From NCBI GenBank assembly GCA_016858145.1, contig JAEHOE010000020.1:62001-126000 (forward strand): a stretch of 64,000 bases of DNA, read 5' to 3'. The position numbers and the translations under genes are program-made. The notes below the pieces were generated by a model, which was not told the origin of the DNA, did no database searches, and worked only from the letters and a program-made list of their open reading frames with translations. How positions within the stretch are numbered: the stretch's first letter is position 1; every line of letters begins with the position of its first letter. The DNA is from Edaphochlamys debaryana (lineage: Eukaryota > Chlorophyta > Chlorophyceae > Chlamydomonadales). Positions 53,806 through 64,000 of the stretch are shown here, piece after piece.

Positions 53806-56304
53806 GTGATGTTGAAGGGGAGGAGGAGGATCCATACGCTGAGTACAGCGAGGAGCTTCGCGAGGAGTTGCGCGGCATCGGGTATCGCGGGCTTCCGGAG
53901 GCGCTGCGCAGCAAGCTCCAGCAGACTAAGGGCGCCGTGCAGCGCTTGGTGCTGACTGTGGAGACCAGTCCCATATGGGACAGCTGCGACGACCTCTGGA
54001 AGTCGTCGATTTCCCTCGCTGCCAATGTGCCTGGCTTGCAGAGCATGATGGTGCAGGCAATGGGAGGTGACGTGCTCGGGCACTACATTGCGTCAGCAAT
54101 CGTCGCGGTGTTGGGGGAGACAAGCCTGACGCCGGAGTCGGGCGGCAAGACCAAGAGCTCGAGGTGTGTCGGGGATGGGCGTAAGTGTCTGGGGACGGGC
54201 GCCTGGGGATGGGCATCTGTGGATGGGCGCAAGGGGACAGGGCATCTGGGGACGGGCGTCTGGGGACGGGTGCAAGGGGACTGTGCATCTGGGGCGGGCG
54301 TCAGGGCCTGGTCTCGGCATGAATGTGTCAGGGGCTGGTCTCTGCATAAATGCGTACGCGTGAGCCAGGAGTCGTAATTACAACACCCCCGTGTGCCCAT
54401 TCCCTCGACCAAAGCAGGCCGAGCGCCAAGGCCAAGAGCAGCGAGAAGGGTGAGGTAAAGCTCAGCGAGGCGCAGGAAACCCTGCGCAAGGAGTTGGGCA
54501 AGCCATTCGAGGAGGTCTTCAACAAGCTGGGGCTCCAGATAAACCACGCGAGCCTGGTGCGGGTGTACGGCGTGGCGCTCGTCATGACCCGAATGTGAGC
54601 CTGCCGGCTGGGCTTGGCTGGGCTTGGCTGGGCTGGCTGGGCTGGCGAATTCCCGAAACCGGCGAAGTCAACCAGCACACCCCGCTTGCCCATGCAATCC
54701 ACAACTCGTGTTTCTCAAGCCAGTGGCTTATACCCTCCCGTCCATGCAGGTTCGTCCGCTGCGGGCTGCAGTGGGCGGATGTATACAAGGGGCGCAGCGC
54801 TGATATTGGCCAGGTAGTCGTCAACGGCATGGACATGCACGTTCTGTATGTCAGCTACGTCCGGTCGATCCTCAAGGCGTGGATCAACTACACGGGCGAT
54901 AAGAGCGCCACAAACCACGTGGCCAACCTGACCTTAAGCCAGGTCAGGGCGCTGGGCGACCTCCTCAACGACAAGATCAGCAACGTGATGCAGAACATCC
55001 AAGGGAGCAGACGTAGGTGGGGGTGGTGGTGGTGGGGGATAGATGCAGGGCTGTTTTAAGTTGGGGGGGGGACGTGAAGCTTCCAGGTTTTGGCTTCTTA
55101 AGCTGATGGAGAGCCCTGCCTTGTCCTAATGTTGTTGTGCCGGTGTGCTGCCCTCTATTCCTCGCAGTGTTCCCCCTCATCAAGAAGATCCTGGAGAAGA
55201 GGGCGAAGAAGGCGGCGAGGGCCGCTGAGGACGCCTCTGCTGCTTCCGCTGTCGACGCGGCTGCAGCCGGCCCCAGCAGGCCGCTGCCCAAGCGGCGGAA
55301 GACGAACGCGGGGAGCGGGGGGGCGGCTGAGCAGCCCGCAGCTGCGGCGGCGGCTTGTGCCGTGACTGACAGCGAGGTGGAGGCGGCGGTGGCGGTGGCC
55401 ACGACCTTCAAGCCACCCGCGCAGTTCACGCACGCCTTCGATGAACGGGTGTACCCCTGGGGATACAGTCGGAAGCTACCCGGCGGTCGCGGCCCGCCAT
55501 GCAGCATGGAGGCGGCGCGGGCTTACTTCTTCATGAACGAGGCCGCTGCAATCTTCAAGGAGTTCGACATTGCCGGTGGCAACAAGTGCACCAGCATGGG
55601 TGGGTTGGTTACAACACGTGCTACCAAATTGACTTGCTGTTTGCTTGCTTGCCCAGCTTGTTGCATGATGTGCCCAGCTTACTAACTTCTAACTTGCCCC
55701 TGCCTACAGCGAGCATCAACGAGTTCATGCTCATCGTGTACAGCCCCAGCGTGAAGTTCTGCGTGGAGCAGCTGGTGGGCATGTAAGCCAGGGCCCTCGG
55801 GGATAGGCTTGGTTAGTGCTGCTGCCGGGGAGGGGCCTTGGTGGTGAGGGAACTTGATTGGAGAGGTCTTGGAGGCAGGGGAGGGTATTGAAGGGCGGCT
55901 TGGCTTGACATGGCATGGCTTCGCCCCACTAAGACGACTCCTTCTCCCGAAACCACAACAGCATCGAGGTCGCGCCGAGGGAGGAGGGAGGAGCCGGTGG
56001 AGACGGAGGAGCCGGTGGAGCCGGTGAAGACGGAGGAGCCGGTGGAGACAGAGGAGGAGGTGGAGCGGGTGCGGCAGGTGTGGCCGCGGAAGCCACGGGG
56101 GCGCCACAGGGCACGGCACAGCCCGAGCAGCCGGGAACCGCGGAACCGCGGAACGTGCAGAAGCCTCCTGCCCAGGCGGCCGTCGTGGCGGGAGGCAGGG
56201 CAGACAGCACGAAGGCCAACCCGCCCTACAGGCCGCCAAAAGCCATAGGCCCTGGCGGCCGGGGCAATGGCCGCGGCGACAGACCCGGCAGGGGTGACCG
56301 CTAG
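53806..56304 (+). CDS. Unrecognised protein gene, six 3' exons
   Basis: Exons 53806-54163, 54418-54594, 54750-55012, 55168-55599, 55710-55782 (then GTAAGC) and 55962-56304 (TAG 56302-56304) join in phase, giving about 550 residues; if the GTAAGC at 55783 is not used, translation stops at 55784-55786. Features: an acidic start (VEGEEEDPYAEYSEELREEL), a mostly helical middle (KPFEEVFNKLGLQINHASL), a basic, Ala-rich segment with KKILEKRAKKAARAAED and PKRRK (possible nuclear signal), and a Gly/Arg-rich tail (GGRGNGRGDRPGRGDR, an RGG-like RNA-binding type composition). The 5' exons are not identified; the retroelement nest lies immediately upstream. I do not recognise the family. Confidence 0.65.
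54164..54300 (+). repeat. G-rich short tandem repeats in intron
   Basis: Degenerate repeats of GGGGACGGGCGTCT/GGGATGGGCATCTG fill the first part of the intron after exon 53806-54163. They are probably simple-repeat expansion. Confidence 0.75.
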
Positions 56305-56348
56305 CAGGAGCAGGCAGCGGGGTTGGTGGAGGTGGCATTGGGGGCTGA

Positions 56349-56700
56349 TGGGGGGGTACGTGACGGACGGGGGTCCATGACGGATGCTATGAAGCCTGCG
56401 GGGGGGTACGTGACAGACGCGGGTCCTTGACGGTTGCTATGAAGCCTACGGGGGGGTGCGTAACGGATGGGGGTTCTTGACGGATGCTATGAAGCCTACG
56501 GGGGGTAGGTGACGGACGCGGGTCCATTACGGATGGTCTGAAGCCTATGGGGGGGGGGGGGTAACGGACGCGGGTCCCTTACGGATGGTGTGCAGCTACG
56601 GGGGGGTAGGTAATGGACTGGTCCTTTACGGACGGTATGAAGCCTACGGGGGGGTTGGTAATGGACTCGGATCCGTTACGGATGGTACACCCCCTACGGT
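56349..56700 (+). repeat. ~50-bp minisatellite, about seven units
   Basis: The unit GGGGGGTACGTGACGGACGC, then GGGTCCATGACGGATGCTAT and GAAGCCTACG recurs with GAAGCC at about 56391, 56441, 56491, 56540 and 56639 (and a diverged GCAGCT at ~56592). It begins about 45 bases after the stop of the preceding gene. Downstream units are more diverged and fade by about 56790. Confidence 0.85.
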
Positions 56701-56814
56701 TCCGTTATGGACTCAACTCCGTAGCCACATCAGAGACCGTTACGGGGGGGGGTCCGTAATGTGTGTGTGTGATCTACCCCCCCATTACGGACTCAAGTAG
56801 TGCCATAGGGCAAG

Positions 56815-57751
56815 CCGCCTTCGCAGCCCAGCCGGCGGCACAGCCAGCAGCGCCCTGCTGATGCTGGCGCCCAGCCGCGCCGTCATGCTCCTGCGCCAGT
56901 CCCCGATGGCCATCGCCGGCGTGTCCCCTTATCCCGGGCGGACGCCCCCGCTCCATGCTCGCCCAGGAGCAGCGGCCGGTTGCCTAGCATTGACCAGCCC
57001 CGCAGGTGCTCCGGCGCTCAACCGCCGCCATGCGGTGGCCTTAGCCCGCCACGGGCTAGGAGCCCTCCTGCATTGGACCTGAACACGGACAAGGATCAGG
57101 AGGATGTTCGGGCATGGGGCCCTTGTGCGGCCTAGCCGGCCGCCGCGCTCCATGGGGCCCTCGTGCCGACGCCCCGTGGAGCGGCCTAGCCAAGAGCCGG
57201 GAGCATGGTCAGATCCCGCTAGCTCTTTGGCGCTGATGAACCACTGAACGGATGCTACAAGCTCAGACCCTGACCCACGATTGCGCACATGGGGTGTCAA
57301 CATGACCCCAGCGCGGGCAGTGCTGCCACCTTGCGGCCTAACTCCAGCCCTTCAAGCGGTGGGCGCGGCGTACCTTGCCTTCCTTTCCTTACCCACCGCA
57401 GGTCGACCAAGCATCCGGCCGGTCATCATTGATTGCACGTCACTTGAGCGAGCCGTGCCACCGCTCTGGTGTAACCCTCGGCCATTATGCCAAGCAGTCA
57501 ACATCTTCGGCGCTACCCAGTCAACTGCCATGTCAGGTCTCACCTTCGGTGGTTGGACCCCCTCCAGCATGTTCGTGGCCGTGTACCAGTCCTGTGGCAT
57601 GGATGGGCGAACTCAGGCCTGAGAACGCCCCATGACACCGGCCACTAGCGGAGGCCGTCCTTTTTACTAAGCAGAGCCAACACCACCTGACAACCCCCAG
57701 CTTCATTATACTGGTTGTGACTTCGGCAACGTGACTCCAACTTCGTGACTT
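56815..57751 (+). mobile_element. 5'-truncated interior of a gag-only element
   Basis: Nearly identical to 29536-30473: the last ~100 codons of gag (from about 56815, stop at ~57133) and the 3' non-coding interior. The left edge abuts minisatellite-derived sequence (AAGTAGTGCCATAGGGC). One visible change is T for C in GGGCCCTTGTGCGG. Confidence 0.85.
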
Positions 57752-60590
57752 CAACACCATACCAATAAGCCTTGTGGCAATCATCGCGGGTTTCTGCGCC
57801 CCTTACCTAGTTTCTGTCTTCGTAAATCCTTCCTCCGCCTACCGTTTCTCCCCCCCTGACTACGAGATCAACAATAACCGACTCTGTCTATCTGTACCTT
57901 CGGCATTTATCCTTGGACAACTGACTATTGTGGCGGCTTGCGTGTGGCACCGTGGGCCGGTTGCGGCCTCACTCCGTCCCTTGTGCCCACTCAAGCCGGG
58001 TTCTTCAGACTACAACGCCATGGTTATTTATTTTTGCGCTCCCCTCCTCCTCTTCCCCTTCGCGCACTCCAAAAAAACGGTGCCCTGCGGCATCGAACTT
58101 CTCCTTCGAGCATTCGACGAAGTGTGACGACTCGGCACGACTCCTCCCCCTTCTCCCTTCCCCTTTCCTGCCGAGCCCCAAGCCTCCTCGAGTGACCTAC
58201 TTGACAACATGACAATCCCAGCGACTGTCGCGTGGCGAAGCCACGCGAGGGCGCCAGCAGCGGCCTTGGCGGATGGGCTTGTGCCCTAAGGCGTGCTGCG
58301 TGTGCGCGGGTACAATAGAAGGCATGGATAGGGAGGGCGGCTAAGCACTGGTCTGCGTAAGCCGGGTTCCAGGATCGACCTCCGAGGACGTCGTTCCCTG
58401 ATAGGATCGCCGGACGCCAGCTGCAGGCCGCAGATGCTTGCGTACTCAAGTGAGGTCTTTACCTGCTTGCGTGGCCGCGGTTCGGGCCCTTGCCGGCGTC
58501 TCTACCGCTTTGCGTGGGGAAGCCGGTGGGGGGAATCCCGAGCGGGTCGTGCCACACCCGGCACCGTCGCGTGCCCTTGCGCTATCAGGATCGTCGACAG
58601 CGCATGTGAGCGGCCTAGGCATTCGTCGAGCGTGTGTGTGACGCGACAGGCGAGAGGCCGAGGGTCGATAAGGTGGTGCGGTCTTCCGACCGCAAGGAAG
58701 GGATGGTCAATGAGGTGAACAAGTAGAAGACAATTGCTATCTTGTGCCCGAGCTTGCTGGCCGAGCGCCGTGAGGCGCGAGGCCTTGGCGCCAAAGTTGG
58801 GCTTTCTCTGCGCGCTCCCCCTCTATCAGCGGTAACATCTTCTATGTGGAGCATCTAAGCGGCTGGAGAAATGTGGCGATGCTCGGACTTAGGTGGAGAA
58901 AAGAAGGTCACGGCAAAGTGGAGCAGCCGGCGCGAGGAGCCCCAGCAGCGCGGCAAGCAGTGTTGTGTGTGCGCGGAGACTAGGTGGTATCTTGGCTGAC
59001 TTTGGCGACGCGGGAGGTACGGTGGGCGCAGCCGTGAACCAGAGTGACTTAATGCAGGGAAGCGGCGCCCGAGCTAGGAACCCCTGTTGTACTTAGAGCT
59101 GGAGCTTTTGGTGTAGTTGCGAGGGTTAGGTAGGCAAAGCCCGGTTATGTAGGTGAATTGGGCGGGACCCGAAGGCGCGGAGGCGCGAGCCGGACAGCCC
59201 TCTTTCCCCAGCCAGCGTGGCCTTGTGGTGGTGTGGTTTAGGTGTTAGCGAGGTGCTCAGCGAGGGCCTTGTGTAGCCTGCGTGGCAAGCACCGGCGCTC
59301 ACCAGCGCCGGTGCGCCCAGGTAACCGACGTCTGTGCCAGGGACTTCGCCCCGAAAGGCAAAAGCCCCTGCGCGTTCGGCGGGCCGTGTGGCGGGAGCCG
59401 GAAGCCCGAGCCTCCCGACTCGGGCTGGGCCCTGCGCCACCTTCCAACAATCCCGGAGGGGCCTTTACGGGCCTTCGGAGGGCCCGGATCCCGAAAGGGC
59501 AGGCCCAGGTGTCGGAAGGCCCAGGTGGTACGACAGACCCAGGTCAGGCCCGCAGCGAGTTCGCTCTTTAAGGCCCAGACGTGGCATTTCCCAGGTTAAC
59601 ACTAGAACACTTTTACTCTTACTGCTCCCTTATTCCCGGTTCCCTTACTGCTCTCCAAAGCTCTCAGACTCTCGAACTACTCTCGGCTCTGTTAATCGGC
59701 TTGCGCCGGACTGATCACCCGTCGCTCGGAACTCTCGGTACTGTAAGGTCTCAGCTCAATTACACGCCCCAGATCCCCGGACCCACAGTACTAGGTTTGG
59801 TCGCTGATCGCTGCAGTCTCGACCGCAGCTGTATCGCCCCCCGCCGACCAGGAGCAGCTATCGTCGGCAAGCGAAGGCCCAGGAGGGCCCAAGCCTCTGC
59901 CTGTGCCAGGCCCCGTACCGTACCCAGCTGTCTCCGGGACCCCTCTCGTGAACCACACAGCCGGAACCCCATCGCAGCTAGCAGGGTTCTCTGTCAAGGG
60001 CCGCGCTCAGCGTGCCCTCTGGTCTACTAGGGAGCCGAGCGTCAGCGAGGCGACAGCAGCCGCTGTTTGATCAGCCGTTTCCGGCAGCCAGGGCTTCGTG
60101 CTTGCACAACCTCGCCCTCGGCCCTCTTTCCCCTCGCCCGCCCCCAGGACAAGAACCCCTTGCCCTGAGTGCGTGCCGCTGAGGGAGAGTCTACATCTTC
60201 CCGTCAGGCGTTTCCGCCGTCTGTACGTGGCATAAATCGCTTCCGCTTCAACCCCAAGACTCTGGTACTGCGTGGTGATCCGCTCACCGCCTTTGGTAGA
60301 TCTCTGTACTACACCAACCCGGCGTGTGGGGTGTCTCCTTACTCCCCCTTGCCCGCACGTCTAGAGGCTCTGCAACGGTCCAAGGGCGCGGCAGCTACAC
60401 CTTCGACAGTAGTAGACTACAGCAGCAAGCAGTGCGCGCGAAAATTTTGGGTGTGTAAATTTGGTCTCTACCCCGTTGGTGTGGTCGCTCCGCTTGCGGA
60501 CGCCAAGGGCTTGTACTCTATCTGCCGCCTTTTGCGCGACAGCATCTCGAGACCAGCTGGGACCACGGCTGCCCGACGACGGAGGTAGGA
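57752..60590 (+). repeat. Chimeric LTR: unique ends around a core shared with the gag-only element
   Basis: Where the LTR beginning TGATGAGCC is expected, a different ~670-bp sequence occurs (57752-58422). From 58423 (GCAGGCCGCAGATGC) to about 60445 it is nearly identical to 25037-27060. It then becomes a clearly diverged relative (AATTTGGTCTCTACCCCGTT versus AATCTGGTCTCTACCCGTCG) to about 60590. The element therefore has an LTR of normal size with a substituted U3-like start and a diverged U5-like end. The exact 3' end is uncertain. Confidence 0.75.
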
Positions 60591-61083
60591 CGCATTGATG
60601 TGCGGTGGGGGAAAGGTGGGGGCAAGGAGGGAGAGGGGGTTGAAAGGGGCGGCGGCTAGGAGGAACAGGGATGAACTGGGGTCAGGGGGGCAGGTAGGAG
60701 GGCGGGGGCCGCCCGGGCAGTGGGCCCCCCGCCCGACGTGTGTTCACAGTACAATTCCCAGGTACGAGTCGCCGTGCTGGGACGCGAGGTGCTATGCCCA
60801 GGCTGATAGAACTGCCTCTGTCACTACGCTCCCGCGCGGTGAGGCGCGAGCACGGCGCGCCCGACCGGTTACGCACGGTTATTGGTGTTTCCAAGTCCAG
60901 GAGTCCTGTTCAGCGACTGCGCATAGCCACCGGAGCTATGCAGCCTGCATTGCACTCCACTTGCCCGCTTTGAAAGACGCGCAGGAAGACATCAGAGAGA
61001 ATACACAAACCGCGCCTAGATTGCTTCGCCGCACACCTGCGACTGACTCTCGGTCGCTCTAGGGGCGCGCGTGAAGACGAACC
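60591..61083 (+). promoter_or_regulatory. Upstream region of the Cys-rich surface-protein gene
   Basis: About 490 bp between the LTR end and ATG 61084. It should hold the promoter and 5' UTR. No clear TATA box is seen upstream, although TATAAA occurs just inside the coding start (61090). G-rich to about 60730, then mixed composition. Confidence 0.4.
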
Positions 61084-63947
61084 ATGTGGTATAAATGCAT
61101 CAGAGTGGGAGACCTCGCCGCTGCTGCTCTGTGTGGCTGCATGTTCGCAGCCATCACCGCGAGCGCAGCCGCCGCTGCAGTCGCGTGCCCTCCTGGCTTC
61201 TACGCAACCTCCGCAACAAGCTGCGCACCATGCGCCAAGAACACGTACCGCTCCGGCCTAGACCCGCAGTCGGCATGCCTGCCATGCGCCACCGGCTCCA
61301 CATCCCCCGAGGCAGCCTCGGCCTGCACCCAGTGCCCCGCCGGCTATACCATTGACAACACGGGTACCTGCAAGCCCTGCGGTCGCAACACCTTCAACCC
61401 CACGCCCGGTACCGTAAACAACACGTGCAAGCCCTGCCCCGCCGGGCAGTTTGCTCCTTTCGGTGCGACCGCCTGTGCGGCCTGCCCCCCGGGTCGTTAC
61501 GTACCCGCGAGGAAGGCAGACGCCCCCTCCCCTGAGTACGTGGGTGAGTGGGATATCAGTAGACGGAGGGGTGGGGAGGTCCGACTGGGTAAGGTACAAT
61601 TGAATAGGGAAGGGAAGGGGAGGGCGGATGCCCCTACCCCGCGCGCGGGGGGCCGGAGGGGGGGGGGGCGTTGCAACGTCCCTGACACGCGCCCTCAGCT
61701 CGCCCCCCCGCACGGACCGCCCCCGTTCCCTCTACAACTAACCCCAGGCGATTGCGTCGACTGCGAAGCCAACACATTCAGCGACGAGCCCAACTCAAAG
61801 GCCTGCAAGGTGGGGTGCGCTGCGTGCTGCGTGCTGCGAGCGGGGGACAGCGTCTGGGCGGGTGTCCCGTTACCCTTCATTCCCAACTCGTGTCCCCGTG
61901 TTGCTTCGTCCCACGCACGCGCTATCCTCATCCCCGCAGGAAGGCCGCGGGGGCGGGGAACCTGGCAGAGCTTGGGACGGCCGGACCGCTTCTAACGCTT
62001 GCCAGCCTACCCCGCCCTTCCCCCACGCCTGTCCCCTACTCCCCGTTGGAGGTCTCACACATGCACTCACTGTCCCTTCCCCCGCCCAGGTCTCCCCAGC
62101 TGTTGTTGTTCCGAACCTCCCTAACCTACCTGCATTAGCTTTACAACCCTCCCATTGCGAACCCCTCATCAATTCAACCCTCAGGCCTGCCCCGCCGGCA
62201 CCACATCCAAGCCCGGATCCAAGGCATGCGATCCCTGCCCCGCCGGATCCTACCTCATGCAAGAGGACAGCTGGGATCCAGTCACGTGCGAGCCCTGCCC
62301 CGCGGGTACGCAGGCCGAGGGGGTTGGGGCAAACGTGTGCACTGCACGCCCTCTGCATCCCCTGGGCGCTTGCCCTGGCTGCGCTTGACGTTAACACAGA
62401 GCCGGCTAGTTAGGCGGATCAGATAACCCGAACCTTGCCTTTCCGCTTGCATGCACCGCACGTACGCTGACGCGTGCCGTACATGTGCGTGCGTGTGTGC
62501 CGTACTGCACGCAGGCTGGTACAGCACGCAGCCCATGTCCCAGACGTGCCGGCGCTGTCCCTTCGGAAGCACCAGCGCTAAGGGCAGCACCAGCTGCGAG
62601 CTGTGTCCGGCGGTGAGCTGTATACGGGCGGCGGGGGATGTTGGGCGGGGGATGGAGTGTAAGGGGCAAGGGAGCTGAAGCGGGGAGGCAGGGGACTGCT
62701 TAGGCGCTGGCACATGCAGGGCATGCGGGCTGGGCCTGCCGGTGTGTGGCGCGTGGCTGGGAGGAAGGGAGGGAGGAGGGGTAGTTGGGCGGGGCGGACA
62801 CGGTTCCAGCCCGGGGGGAGGTCGAGGGGGGCCAAGCGGGGGGGCCTTGGGGGATAACCCATCCTACCCATACTCATCCGACCCGTCCCATCCCGAACTG
62901 CCGTACCGGTGCTGCCGCACCCACAGGGGTCTTTTGTGGACAGCACGCATGACTCGTACTCGTACGGCGATTGCACGGTGTGTCCCGAGGGCACCTACAA
63001 CGACAAGCCGGGCTACACGGGCGCCAGCTGCAAGCTCTGTCCCGCAGGTGCGTCCACCCGGCCCCTGTCCGTTCCTTGTAACCGTACGTTAGCGGCTAGC
63101 TGCCCGGCTGTTGTGTGTCCGTACCTTGCTTGGGGGTGGACTCATCTTGTCCCGCTCTACCGGTACTTGCTTGGCCGCTAGCTAGATCACCGGAGTCCCA
63201 TCCCGACCACTCGAACCAGTTCCTCGGCCCCACGCACGGCCCGACCCTGAGCCGTGCTTCCCCCGTGAACCCTCCCCTCCCCTCCCCTCTCCACCCCCAC
63301 CCCAAACCCCTGGCGCCTGTCGGCTCTCCTCAGGCTTCACGGCGCGGGACGAGGGGGCGACGGAGTGCGAGCTGTGCCCCGCCGGGAGCTACGTGGACGT
63401 CGTGCCGACCACAACCGATGATGTAGCCTACTGCTACCAGTGAGCGATGCTGTGCTGAGCCGTGCTGTTCTGTGCTGCTCTTCGCCGTGCTGTGCTGTGC
63501 TGTACTGGGCGGTGCCTCCACGCCCTTCCGTGATCACGCACGCCCCCACATCTACTTGGCCCCACGCGCCTTCCGCAGGTGCCCAGAGAACTCCTACACC
63601 ACGCAGCCCGGAACGATCGGCGGCTGCGAGCCCTGCCCCAGCGGCTACTGGGCGGAGGGGGGGGCCACCGAGTGCACCCAGTGCCCCCCTGGGACCTACG
63701 GCTCTGGGTCCTGTATGAAGGTGAACGCACACTACACCCGTGCCGTACCGTGCGTGCCGTCCGCCGTACGCATACACCCGGGCGACCTGTCCGCACCCGG
63801 GCGCTCAGGCCCACCCGCCTTACCTCCGTCCCTCGGCCCCTCGCTCAGCTCCCCCCCCCGCCCTCCCTATCTCTCCCTTCCCAAAACCCTCCCTCCCCCC
63901 CCCCCCAGTGCCCCCCCGCCACGTACCAGGACGAGGCGGGCGCCGAG
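61084..63947 (+). CDS. Secreted or surface Cys-rich protein with ephrin-receptor-like (GCC2/GCC3) modules, 3'-partial
   Basis: Exons 61084-61543, 61748-61809, 62185-62305, 62515-62612, 62927-63047, 63334-63439, 63579-63720 and 63909-63947 join in phase and the gene continues past the window. The start at ATG 61084 gives a signal peptide: K/R-containing N-region, then LAAAALCGCMFAAITAS and an Ala-rich h-region, with cleavage likely before CPPGF. The mature part is a chain of C-x2-C-P-x-G modules (CPAGYTIDNTGTCKPCG, CPAGSYL, CPFGSTSAKGST, CPEGTYND, CPAGSYVD, CPPGTYGSGSC), matching the GCC2/GCC3 or ephrin-receptor-like extracellular family. Such proteins are disulfide-rich and extracellular or membrane-anchored; the anchor, if any, is beyond the window. 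Several introns contain GCCGTAC-type motifs. Confidence 0.85.
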
Positions 63948-64000
63948 GTGGGTGGGATCGGCGGGATTCATTAGATCCAAGGGCTGGTCATGGCGTGGCA
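63948..64000 (+). other. Start of next intron, window edge
   Basis: GTGGGTGGGATCGG follows the last visible exon; the continuation of the Cys-rich gene is outside the window. Confidence 0.6.

Noticed and set aside
51712..53835. 707-codon minus-strand ORF as one gene
   Set aside because: Its start (53587-53835) is unrelated flanking sequence and its end runs into the LTR; only 51797-53586 is pol remnant.
57774..58127. 117-codon hydrophobic frame in the variant LTR
   Set aside because: It starts without a good context, lies in a presumed U3 region, and resembles nothing; probably chance.

Overview
This is a eukaryotic nuclear window, GC-rich and dense in short spliceosomal introns. Many introns open with GTGGGGGG and close with CCCCCCAG. 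Codon use, intron density, the ankyrin and Cys-rich ephrin-receptor-like proteins and the retroelements fit a unicellular alga, most plausibly a chlorophyte. That assignment is inference: no rRNA or other marker is present, and other GC-rich algal groups cannot be excluded.

Layout. (1) 1-19428, + strand: the 3' part of one very large gene of about 65 exons (about 1,970 codons visible), encoding an acidic ankyrin-repeat protein of unknown role. (2) 20935-~23086, - strand: an unrecognised multi-exon gene. An intron in it holds a 5'-truncated LINE-like insertion with a 13-bp target duplication. (3) 23150-23380, + strand: a probable exon of another unknown gene. (4) 24372-53586: a nest of LTR retrotransposons. 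(5) 53806-56304, + strand: the last six exons of a second unrecognised gene, followed by a ~50-bp minisatellite. (6) 56815-~60590: a truncated gag-only element with a chimeric LTR. (7) 61084 to the window end, + strand: the start of a secreted or surface protein with repeated Cys-rich GCC2/GCC3-type modules.

The retroelement nest is the most informative part. A gag-only element with very long LTRs (24372-33372) abuts a minus-strand Ty3/gypsy-type copy (33373-39192 plus 51797-53586). That copy is split by a complete plus-strand element of the same family (39193-51796, 4-bp target duplication TCCA). The complete element carries one 2512-codon gag-protease-RT-RNaseH-integrase ORF and a separate 467-codon ORF of unknown function downstream. 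Aligning the split minus copy to it by eye shows three segments missing from the minus copy, each with exact GT...AG borders (45121-45366, 45776-46162, 46591-46721). The minus copy therefore looks like a reverse-transcribed spliced RNA. In the intact element these segments are in-frame coding sequence: one encodes a PHD finger, and another holds the two histidines of the integrase zinc-binding domain. They behave like exitrons, and splicing would give different Pol proteins.

A second recurring theme is short tandem duplications that straddle splice junctions, seen at four places in two host genes.
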